A stretch of DNA of 64,000 bases from Brachypodium distachyon (lineage: Eukaryota > Streptophyta > Magnoliopsida > Poales > Poaceae): the NCBI RefSeq assembly GCF_000005505.3, contig NC_016131.3, positions 65,062,355-65,126,354 of the forward strand, given 5' to 3'. Position numbers and translations under genes: made by a program. Below the pieces are notes generated by a model that was given only the letters and a program-made list of their open reading frames with translations, did not search any database and was not told the DNA's origin. Positions 55,020-64,000 of the stretch are shown one piece after another. Within the stretch, counting starts at the first letter, position 1; every line of letters starts with the position of its first letter.

Positions 55020-57664
55020 ATGAATTCACTCGCTTTCCTTTGCCGCCCGTCACCACTGACGCCTTCCGCCTCCCCCTCCATCTCCCTCTCCGTCCCCCAG
55101 TCGTCCTGTATAAAGCTCCCCCGCTCGCGGCCAGCAGCTCACCGCCACCGCACCGCCGCCGCCGCCAGGATTTCCTCCCGAACCGTCGCCATGGCAACCG
55201 CTGCTGCACCACCGGTCATGTGAGTCTGCAGAATCTTCAGTCTGCCGCTCGTGCTGTTCCGGAATCTGGATCTAGAATATTAAATTGCTCGATTTCCTAA
55301 TGTCGTGTTCCATTCTCTAATCGGACATGTGCAGCTTCCCGAAAGAAAATCTCCCCCCTTCCCTGACCTCCACCTCAGAACCCCCTCCGCTCTTCGATGG
55401 CACGACCAGGTGAATTTTAACCCAACTGGAAATGGAATTGCGTTGCAGATATATCTCGTGGTTTATCACTTCTGCACATATCTAAGGATAAACTGATTTT
55501 TATTTCTCCTGTAGGTTGTATGTTGCATATCACTGCCCGTACGCGCAGCGCGCTTGGATTACCAGGAACTGCAAGGTAACACGCTAGCGTTCTTTGATTT
55601 GCTGATTTGCAGTCCATAGTCCACACTTTCACTGGACTTGTGCTGATAAAAGTTGCATCTTTTCTTTATATGCTTTATTGTCCAGGGTTTGCAGGACAAG
55701 ATTAAGATAGTAGCGATCGATCTGGCAGACAGGCCAGTTTGGTACAAGGAAAAGGTTTATCCAGAGAACAAGGTATGGTTAATCTCAGTTCTTTCTCACG
55801 TGTATAATCTCTTGCTCTGTTTGCAGTCCATCATTTCTCTGATCTCCATGCACACGTACCTTTATTTTACTACAGGTGCCTTCACTGGAGCATGACAACC
55901 AAGTGAAAGGCGAGAGCTTGGATTTGGTCAAGTACATTGATAGCAATTTCGAAGGCCCAGCTTTGCTTCCTGAAGTATGCATATTTGTTCAACCATCATA
56001 AGAGTGATGCTTGTACAGAGATTACAACAATTTCTCGGTGTTATTTACCTTTGCATCCATAAACTGGCAGGATTCTGCAAAGAAGCAGTCCGCTGAGGAG
56101 CTACTTGCGTATACAGATGAGTTTAACAAAGCATTATACTCATCCATACTCTCCAAGGGAGATGTGTCAGAGGAAACTGGTAAAAGAGCATCGCTATTAC
56201 TGTAACCTGTTTAATCATTTGATAACTTCTACACGCAATTTGTATTCATATTATAATTGCAATCTATCATGCATTATCTTTCATTAGTTGCCGCGCTGGA
56301 TAAAATAGAAGCTGCCCTGGGAAAGTTCACCGATGGTCCTTTCTTGCTTGGCCAGTTCAGTTCGGTATGCACATCAGTCTGCGGTTCCTGTAAATTTCCT
56401 TTGATAAAGGACTAGAAAGAATTGTGGTTAACATGTGCTCTTGCTGTGATGCTAATTTCTGCACAGGTGGACATTGCATATCTTCCATTTATTGAAAGGT
56501 TTCAGATATTCTATTCTGGTATCAAGAACTACGATATCACCAAGGGCAGACCGAACTTTCAGAAATACATCGAGGTGATTCTGAATGATACGAGATGAGA
56601 TTATGCCATATTTTAATGTTATGTTAAGAGGAATTTTAGGAGACACGCAAATTAACATGAGCCGTTAATTTTCCAAAATCCAATGGCTAGAACCATGTAG
56701 GCGTAGTTGTTGTGGACACCATGACAATAGTACTGTTATCTCATGGTCCCTCCTCACAAATATATAAGGTCAACGCGGAATTTTGTGTCAAACTTTGACC
56801 AACTATTAGACTAGTAGTATGAGGTTATTACAATGCAAAAGTGATATTATTGAATTTGTATTGGAAAATATATTCTGATGGTATAACTTCTATACATATA
56901 TATCCAAATATTTTTTGTCCAATGATTAGTCAAAATTTGACATAGAATTCCATGTTGGCCTTGTATATTTGGAAGGAGTGAGTAATCAGTAACCTTATGA
57001 AGTTTAGATTTTGCACTTTGCCCAAGTATAAAAGTAAATGATAACGCCATTAGAGCATGATGGCAAAAGGATAGAAAGAATTAGTGCTAATTACCATGAT
57101 CTTACCTTCCTCTTTTGGCCCCATTACTTGTTTCTGGATTGACTTATTTTTCTTTGCATGCCAAGGTTTATTAAACCACTAACCATTGGTAACAATACAC
57201 ATATGATTGTATATTTGTTAGGCTGAAATTTTTGGTCTATATGAAAAAGGCACGACCGAGGACCTAAAAAACTTTTTGTAGGTTCTTGAGTTGCCCATAG
57301 CCCACTGTGAATATTTTCACAAAACTTGAAATCTGAACATAATGTTGAGTCATGTATATGTGTTTTTTTTAAAGTATATTTCCTTTTTGAAAGAGAGCAC
57401 ATGCCAAGGCTATTGTTCTGCCAAGGCTGTAATTTCATGGCAACCCTTTGCCGAGGAGAAGGCTTAACTCCCAATTGATATGTTACAGGAAGCAAACAAG
57501 ATCGATGCGTATACACAGACCAAACTGGAACCACAATTTCTGCTTGATCAAACAAAGAAGCGTCTTGGGGTAACATGTTTCTTTTCTTTACAGCTTTGTT
57601 GTGTAATTTTCTTCAATTGTCTAATTGTTTTGCACTTACACACTTTAACTTTCAGATTGAGTGA
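55020..57664 (+). CDS. GSTL: Lambda-class glutathione transferase, copy 2, probably plastid-targeted, 301 aa
   Basis: Ten exons: 55020-55219, 55335-55409, 55515-55575, 55686-55772, 55876-55974, 56071-56179, 56288-56364, 56467-56574, 57489-57569, 57656-57664 (906 nt, all GT/AG). The first ATG gives a ~57-residue Ser/Pro/Arg-rich, acid-free extension (MNSLAFLCRPSPLTPSAS...ISSRTVA) typical of a plastid transit peptide. A second ATG (MATAAAPPV, about codon 58) would give a cytosolic form. The core has LYVAYHCPYAQRAWITR with catalytic Cys99, VPSLEHDNQVKGESLDLVKY, and FLLGQFSSVDIAYLPFIERF. It is the most conserved copy and shows no lesion. Intron 8 (914 bp) holds a MITE. Role: Cys-dependent thioltransferase, as for copy 1. 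Confidence 0.95.
56745..56982. mobile_element. MITE of ~238 bp in GSTL copy 2 intron 8
   Basis: CCTCACAAATATATAAGG at the left pairs with CCTTGTATATTTGGAAGG at the right, and both ends continue into GTCAAACTTTGACC-like inverted sequence. The right TA is present; the left boundary is approximate. Confidence 0.7.
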
Positions 57665-58768
57665 ATATGTCACCAAGGATAAACAAGAGGCGCAGCATGG
57701 AATATGAAGACTTAGTCACTCGATCAGGAGTGTGCTTGTTTGTTAGATGGTATTTGAATAAAAAAGATGTATGCTACTATGCTCCTGCCTTTTGAGAATA
57801 AGGTGGTTGTGTTGTGATTATAGTTTGACGGTATGCCAATGTTTATGGATGAGAATAATCATATACTCCCTCGGTCCCAAGTGACTCGAATTTGTCCAAA
57901 TATGGATGTATCTATACCCAAAAAACGTCTAGATACATGTAGTATTTCGTCACTTAATATGGGACGGAGGGAGTATTTTGTTGAATGTTTATGAGTATAG
58001 TGAAACGATGCTTCTATGATATCATGTTAACCATTTACTTGTGGTCTTCGTATTAAAACTAGCATAGTGCCCTTGCGTTGATACAAAACCAAATAAAAAG
58101 AGCAAGGATATAATTTGCCAAATGAATGCTTTTCTTTGGATTGATCATCGGTCATATGCGTAAGACTATTTCACATGGATTTGTATAAGAATCTATATAA
58201 ATCCACATCATTTATTTTGGGACGGAGGGAGTAATAGTTAAACGGGAAAGAAAGACAATGGATCACTATGCTTGTTCAGACCATAGCTGCAAATGGTGTT
58301 GCCACAAATTTGTACTTCTCGCTTTCAGTACTTCTGTTTTTTCAAAACCTGTCACTGTCAGTACTCGGTACAGTACCTTTTAGTTTGGCAGGTCGCGAAG
58401 AATTGTCAGATCCAGCGATCGCACCAGCTAAATTGTAGGGCAGTTTTCCCCTTGTGCCATGGACGTGTCTTCTTTACGAAAAATGATACGCCATATCGTT
58501 AATTGTCCCTGAGAAACTGCAGCAAGATGTATGCGGGTTATATGGTGCCACGATCCATGAGTGACATGGCATCGGCCAGTACCACTCCTTTCTTCTTCGC
58601 GGTTGATCGTCACAGCTGACGCCTGAGCTCAAGTTTTCTCCAAATCTTCCCTACCAGCCTCCACTGACTACTGTACTCTGGTTTACCAGTCTACCCGAGA
58701 ACAGTACTGTTTCCGCTTACAAAATCCGCATTTCTGCGCATCCTGAATCCCTGATCACTGCCTTGGCA
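57665..58768. other. Spacer between GSTL copies 2 and 3
   Basis: 3' flank of copy 2, one MITE (57866-57973), a single MITE end (GGGACGGAGGGAGTA, about 58219-58233) and the promoter of copy 3. No gene supported. Confidence 0.5.
57866..57973. mobile_element. Stowaway-type MITE, family S2
   Basis: 108 bp, CTCCCTCGGTCCCAAGTGAC to CTTAATATGGGACGGAGGGAG, TA on both sides. The core TATGGATGTATCTATAC is shared with 63450. Confidence 0.9.
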
Positions 58769-58846
58769 ATGGCAGCATCACCAGCAAGCAGGGACATGTG
58801 CAGTTCCTTTCTCACTCTGCTGCCATGATCATGATCATATATACTA

Positions 58847-58904
58847 CTCCCTTGGTCCCATAATTCTTGCCGCCGTTTTAGTTCAAATTATGGGACGGAG
58901 GGAG
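58847..58904. mobile_element. 58-bp MITE relict in GSTL copy 3 intron 1
   Basis: CTCCCTTGGTCCCATAATTC to ATTATGGGACGGAGGGAG, TA on both sides. Confidence 0.85.
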
Positions 58905-59443
58905 TATGATATAGCTGAGCTGAATCTGAGATGAACATTTGTAAGTTTATGATCTCTCAGTATGAAATGTAGGTTTGCTGAAGAAGCTCTCCCGCGTACC
59001 TTGACATCCGCGTCCGACCAGCCACCTCCCTACGATGGCACAGCCAGGCAATCAATCCCGTGTTTTGGGCTGTCTGTAATGCGTTTTACCTTGCTCACAT
59101 GTGGGGATTAATAAAGCTGGGATTACATACAGGTTGTACATGTCGTACACTTGCCCGTACGCGCAACGAGCATGGGTCACGAGGAACTGCAAGGTACCAA
59201 ACCGATTAACCGAGCCGTTCTTGTGATGATGATGTTCTTCATTTTCCCACATGAGCTGCATGCCTACTTTGGTTAGTTTCACTTCATCTTTCTGCGTTTT
59301 GCGTTGCCGTTGTTTCCGGCATCAGGGTTTGCAGAAGAAGATCGAGTTAGTCCCCTTGGAAATGGCAGATAGGCCAGCGTGGTACAAGGAGATTTACCCC
59401 AAGAATACGGTGTGGCTGTACTAAAATACATACAAGTCTCCTA

Positions 59444-59494
59444 CTCCCTCCGATTCATAATAAGTGTCTTGAACTTTGCATGGATCGGAGGGAG
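59444..59494. mobile_element. 51-bp MITE relict in GSTL copy 3 intron 4
   Basis: CTCCCTCCGATTCATAATAA to CATGGATCGGAGGGAG, TA on both sides. Confidence 0.8.
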
Positions 59495-59916
59495 TATTTT
59501 AATATAAGTCTCATGTTTAATCCTATATGTTTTCTTGTGCTGACAAGGTGCCTAGCTTAGAGCACAACAACAAAGAATAGGAGAGAGTTTGGATTTGATC
59601 AAGTATATTGACAGCAACTTCGAAGGCCCTAAACTGACTCCTGATGTGAGTCAATAGTAACCGTTTTGTCTCCAAATGCTGAAGTAGCATGCACCGTCTC
59701 TTAGGTTGGCATCCCCATTGACAACCTTTTGTTTTTTCTTTTTTTAACTAATTTACTTTAGGATTCGGAAAAGCGAAGGTTTGCAGACGAACTGCTGGCT
59801 TATTCAGATACCTTCAATCTGGCGATGCTCTCCGGGCTGACCTCTACGAGTCCTGTGACTGCTGAAGCTGGCAAGAATTGAGAAAATTTACTAAGTTTCA
59901 GTTCTAAATTATACTA

Positions 59917-60040
59917 CTCTCTCTGTCTAACAAAGGATGTCTCAACTTTGACTAAATTTTAATGCATCTATACACTAAGTCATGTCTAGATACATTCAAA
60001 TTTTGACAAATTTGAGACATCTTTTGTTTGACGGAGGGAA
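59917..60040. mobile_element. Stowaway-type MITE, family S1, in GSTL copy 3 intron 6
   Basis: 124 bp with CTGTCTAACAAAGGATGTCT and its inverted counterpart, TA on both sides. Same family as 15437, 17422 and 45122. Confidence 0.9.
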
Positions 60041-60630
60041 TACTATATTCAAACTGGCTACTGTACTCACTTATGAAAGCATTATTGAACCCTTATCATC
60101 AGTTGCTGCTCTGGACAAAATAGAATTCTCCCTTTCAAAATTTGACGATGGGCCTTTCTTCCTTGGCCAGTTTAGTCTGGTAAGTTGCAGTTTATGTCTT
60201 GTCAGCTATAGTGTTTTAGTCATTCAAAGAACTAACGACGTTCATTTGGTAGGTGGACATCGCATATGCACCATTTGTCGATGGATTCCAGATATTCTTC
60301 GCTGACATAAAGAATTACGATACCACCGCAGAAAGGTCTAACACACGGAGATTCATCGAGGTAGCAAAAACCATAACATCTTTTGAGTGTCCATTATCCT
60401 TGATTTACATATGACACCAAAGGAAAAAAATTGTCACAGGAAATGAACGACATTGCGGCATACGCGCATACAAAGTATGACGCCCAAGAACTGGTTGCTC
60501 TCACAAAGAAGAAGCTCGGGGTAAGGCGTTCTAGCCGTGATTAGCTGAGTATCAATGCCAATACTGAGGTATATATATATGCACTTTCTTGTGATACTGA
60601 TGGAGTGCTGATGTTTTACTGCAGATATAA

Positions 60631-61372
60631 AGGATATTTCACTTGACGAACGTTGCATGGAGCACATATGTGACCAGCCTGCCTGCTCCGAGCGCAATAA
60701 AATAATAAAGGAAATAGTTGTACTGTATTCACTATGTATTTCTAGATGGAGAGGTATTACTAGTACTCCGTAATAAAAGAAAATAGTTGTACTGTATTCA
60801 CTATGTACAAAATGTGATACTTTTTATGGAGTGCTACCAGAACCGCTCATGCCACCAACTGTCGAAACACAAAAACCTCCCGATTCGCCTAAAACCGGAA
60901 CTATAGGGGACTAGGTACCACTGTACCCGGGTTCAGGGAGGTCAATCCCACGCTCTCGTGTACTTGAGCATAATGTAAGAACGGAACAAAACAAAAATTC
61001 CTCATCTCAGACACGAACTACGCCCAGAGTGCACCAGACTTCTAGCTGCATGGCTGCAACCTCCAGGCTATAGAGCACTCGAATACAGTTTCAGAGTGCC
61101 AGCGAGAAAATATCAAGTATTAACATTTATGGGACGAATTCGTTCAGCTGCTTCTACTGTGAAGGGAAATAGTATAACTTCCAGGTTACACAGGAAAGAT
61201 GAGAATGAAAACAGTACAGTTCAACTGAGCACCAGCAGAAAAAGCATGAATCAAGCGGTCAGTCGAAGGGAGCTTGTAAAACCATACATTTCTACCACAT
61301 GCATGGATAGACTTCAAATCCTAGCAGGGCCAATTGTAAGAAGGTGATTCAAATATGATAAGATTTGGTGGG
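60631..61372. other. Convergent 3' spacer
   Basis: 3' flank of GSTL copy 3 with a ~36-bp direct repeat (GAAATAGTTGTACTGTATTC at about 60711 and, with changes, 60780), then the probable 3' UTR of the RRM-like gene on the minus strand. Confidence 0.5.
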
Positions 61373-62979
61373 TTAATGAATAACCCGCATGGTAACAGCA
61401 TTGTTCAGACAGAAACCCTTGTTTTTAGCAATGAAGGCATTGGTTGCATCAGTCTTCGAGCGGAACTTAACCAGCACCATTCTTATGGGCTCTGGGTCGC
61501 CAGGTCTGTGCACCAGCCATCCAGAGAATCAGACAAGGATGAATGTAGCGAACAACATCCTAGCAAACAAAGATGGCTAACAAAAATTATCACCTGATAA
61601 AGTTTTCAAATGGAGGAGGTTCGAAGTTAGTGCCACACAAGAAGCGTTCTATGTCATCTGGTTGAGCGTTTCGAGGGACTCCTTGCAGTAGTACCTGGAT
61701 AGACCCAAACAGCAAAAACAAAAGTAGCATCATGATTATTTCCACATGAAATCACTCAGAAGATATCAATAATTGCATGATACATTGCAGGAACAAGAGC
61801 ATGAATTAAACTGTCAACAGAAAAAGGGACTTTCCTCCCCTACTGCATTTCTTGATATTTGCACAATCAATAGCATCGGAGAAGAGAGGTAATGTTAGCT
61901 GTATAACTTATCTAGTAAAAGGCAACTATATCACTTACAGCTTTTCCATCATAAGACTGCTTGTGATCCCACTCATCACGATTTATCTGTGATATCAAAT
62001 TAGAATATATATATCAGTGTAAAAGAATTTACTGAAACCAACTAAGAAAATTGATAAAAGTAATTTCAGTGACATTACCCTCTCAAGCCTGTACAGGCGA
62101 CCCTGACTTATTTGCCTCAATGCTGCGTTAAATGCTTGAATGGAAGGAAACTTCAACAACCTGATCAGGTGTAGACATTTTCAGGTTGATACTCACTTTA
62201 AGAAATCAGCAAGATAAAGCTATATTCGACTGAGAACCCACGACAATGTCATAATACCAACTATACTACTACAGAAGAATCAAAGAAGGCATGCCATACA
62301 TTTGTAACAAAGACAGATTTTGATAGGACGGAATTAGCTAACCGTGCTTAAACAGGCTTTCTTAGTATCACGTGGAGAACATTAATACGAAGAAATTATA
62401 TCAGACATGCAAGGAAAAGTGAAATGAACTACAAATGCTCACTTTGGTATACTGCATTAAAAGATCGTTACTACATGTCTACACCACGCAGACAGATCAA
62501 CAAAGCCTAGTAAGGACTCACAAACAATTTAGCCTAAGCATAGGTGGGGCTTCTTGAAAAACTAACAAAAATTATCCAATCCATGCATGAACCACAAAAC
62601 AAGGTGCGCATTCAAGCACGTCCTAAAAGGTTCAAAACAATGCAAAGAACCAAATCAGTTGGAAACTCTCAAGCACTACTGAATGCAATAGACATTAGTA
62701 TAACCTTTCGAGCATATGCAGCCCCAAGTTCAAGTGAAAATAAGGTACATAAATGGATAATATAGAACATCTATGTTTCATGCCGAAGATCAGAATCGGA
62801 GTAAGAAAATAAACCGTACGCAGCCATGGGATAATATCCCCTGTTGTAATCAATCTTCACATCATCCAGCGACAATTCACATTTGTCCAGGTAATGGATG
62901 ATGTCAGTTTTCAGCATGTTCTTGCCTAGACGGCTGCCTCCAGAAATAGCACTGTAGAACTTCCCATAATAGGCCAAGC
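61373..62979 (-). CDS. RRM-like RNA-binding protein, 3' exons only (5' partial)
   Basis: Minus-strand exons 62979-62820, 62160-62079, 61986-61939, 61694-61594 and 61505-61373, with GT/AG junctions and a single frame, give ~173 C-terminal residues ending MRVIH. The first visible exon (LAYYGKFYSAISGGSRLGKN, CELSLDDVKIDYNRGYYPMA) continues into ALLKFPSIQAFNAALRQISQ, itself RRM-like. The end carries a second RRM-like fold with RNP2-like VLLQGVP and RNP1-like RMVLVKFRSKTDATNAFIAK. It probably binds RNA; I cannot name the orthologue with certainty. No upstream exon or start codon is found up to 64000, so the gene continues beyond the window or the 5' exons are short. Confidence 0.85.
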
Positions 62980-63123
62980 CTGTTGCAGCAGATCAGTGTT
63001 AGTGAAATGAACAACATGATGGTGTTCAAATGCAAGTAGATCTCAAAGTTTTCTTATTACAAAATGGAGGAAATCACTTAACTCTAAAAGGGCAATATAG
63101 TATAATTACTATGAAAATAATTA

Positions 63124-63421
63124 TTCCCTCCTTCCATATATGTAAGGCCCCATTTGAAAATCTCCGGTACCAAGACAAATAGCCCGTATCTTGGAGAAGT
63201 TTTTTGTTTTTGTTTTGATCAATAGATTTGGAACCCAAAAGACTTGCAATTAATGTAGATTTATAATAGTAGACATGAAATGGTCGTACTTAATGAAGAA
63301 TTGGAACCCAAGAGACTTGCAATTAAGCGGGCACGGTTTAAAAGAGAAAAGTTCAAAAGTGGCCTTGTATTTTGGAAAAATAAGATTTGGAAAGGGGCCT
63401 TACATGCATTGAAGGAGGGAG
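63124..63421. mobile_element. MITE of ~298 bp
   Basis: CCTTCCATATATGTAAGGCC at the left pairs with GGGGCCTTACATGCATTGAA at the right, flanked by TA. Inside, GGAACCCAAAAGACTTGCAA occurs at about 63230 and again, with one change, at 63302. Confidence 0.8.
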
Positions 63422-63449
63422 TAGTATTCATGTATAGGATAGTGTAGTA

Positions 63450-63562
63450 CTCCCTCCGATCCATATTAATTGTCTCAAATTTGCCCAAATATGGATGTAT
63501 GTATGCCTAAAAAGCGTCTAGATACATGTAATATTTCGACAAGTAATATGGATCGGAGGGAG
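63450..63562. mobile_element. Stowaway-type MITE, family S2
   Basis: 113 bp, CTCCCTCCGATCCATATTAA to AATATGGATCGGAGGGAG, TA on both sides, core as in the 57866 copy. Confidence 0.9.
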
Positions 63563-64000
63563 TAGCACCTAAGTCCTAAGCCAGCAAGGCAAGGGTACAA
63601 AAGCTAAAACAGATGGACAGTAAATCCTTCTGCTGGTCTCATAGGAACAACATACCCAGTTTGAATAACGCATATGACAACAGCAAAATAGCCTTTTAAA
63701 TTTCTGTTTCTACCAGTCAAAGAATGTCTATACATAGTTCTCTTTAATAGGAATAACAAAATCCAAAAATGTATGCTTCAGAAGTCAGGACGCAGGAGTA
63801 GGAACGATAAAACTACATAAATCAGAGAAACACATGAAAATAAAATCAACATGATGCCATGATCGTAGTGGATGGAGGTAAAACTGTCCTCCTTGCGGGC
63901 TTGGTTGGATACAGTGTGATCCGACTGAATCCCATTGGACCCATAGCGAAAATGAAAGAAAATCCTTTCAATCCAAAGAAGCTCTTTGGTTTATACCTTG

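Larger units (their letters stand above)
58769..60630 (+). pseudogene. Lambda-class glutathione transferase, copy 3, one-base deletion
   Basis: Ten exon equivalents: 58769-58797, 58973-59047, 59133-59193, 59326-59409, 59548-59645, 59762-59870, 60103-60179, 60253-60360, 60440-60520, 60625-60630. Exon lengths equal those of copy 2 except that exon 4 is 84 nt (one codon less: KEIYP for KEKVYP) and exon 5 is 98 nt instead of 99. In exon 5, HNNK is followed by GAATAG where the family needs a codon more, giving a stop at about codon 94. The catalytic region LYMSYTCPYAQRAWVTR (Cys42) and the helical domain are otherwise conserved, so inactivation is recent or reflects a base error. Introns 2 and 6 have GC donors (GCCAG|GCAATC, GCTG|GCAAGA). 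Introns 1, 4 and 6 each carry a MITE. Confidence 0.88.
62980..64000. other. Upstream intron or flank of the RRM-like gene with two MITEs
   Basis: No coding exon recognised. It holds a ~298-bp MITE (63124-63421) and a 113-bp Stowaway MITE (63450-63562), and otherwise A+T-rich DNA, probably intronic to the RRM-like gene. Confidence 0.5.

Overview
This is nuclear DNA from a grass, most likely a pooid such as a Triticeae or Brachypodium relative. The evidence is intron-containing plant genes, a dense load of TA-flanked Stowaway-type MITEs (CTCCCTCCG ends), a Ty1-copia LTR starting TGTTGGGAATATGCCC on the minus strand, a plant-mobile-domain gene, and GC-rich monocot-style first exons. I recognise no rRNA, tRNA or CRISPR feature.

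Layout. 1-16 kb is accessory DNA: an A+T-rich stretch with a 127-bp tandem repeat, a copia LTR (3183-4511), a decayed plant-mobile-domain (PMD) gene on the minus strand (6602-10354) lying between two identical 74-bp repeats, a small Helitron-like element (12060-12377) and an F-box-type fragment. A two-exon F-box-like gene at 16.3-18.8 kb has an internal repeat and a one-base frameshift. 21-28 kb is a decayed copy of a segment carrying a pentatricopeptide-repeat (PPR) gene. It is interrupted by a full-length hAT transposon (23984-27336) and followed by remnants of an SRP-receptor beta gene and a DUF295 gene. 30.6-32.6 kb is a deleted Mutator-like element. 33.0-35.2 kb is a DNAJC17-like J-domain/RRM gene with one apparent frameshift, followed by an aconitase gene fragment. 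37.0-38.8 kb is the intact PPR gene, the paralogue of the 21-kb copy, with about 2.5 kb of shared downstream DNA.

42-61 kb is the gene-rich part: a four-exon coiled-coil protein gene (+), a convergent five-exon MOS11/CIP29-like mRNA-export gene (-), and a tandem array of three lambda-class glutathione transferase (GSTL, In2-1 type) genes (+). The first GSTL looks cytosolic, the second carries a likely plastid transit peptide, and the third is broken by a one-base deletion. The array also shows one precise intron loss and three GC-AG introns. 61.4-63.0 kb holds the 3' exons of an RRM-like protein gene (-) whose 5' end is not found in the window.

The most informative observations are: the filled site and empty site of the hAT insertion within the PPR duplication; the exon-by-exon comparison of the GSTL array, which locates a frameshift, an intron loss and GC donors; and the phase-2 RFG exon modules of MOS11. 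No wholly new system is evident. The least explained items are the 74-bp exact repeat pair flanking the PMD locus, the repeat-bearing N-terminal part of the F-box-like protein, and the unrecognised coiled-coil gene.
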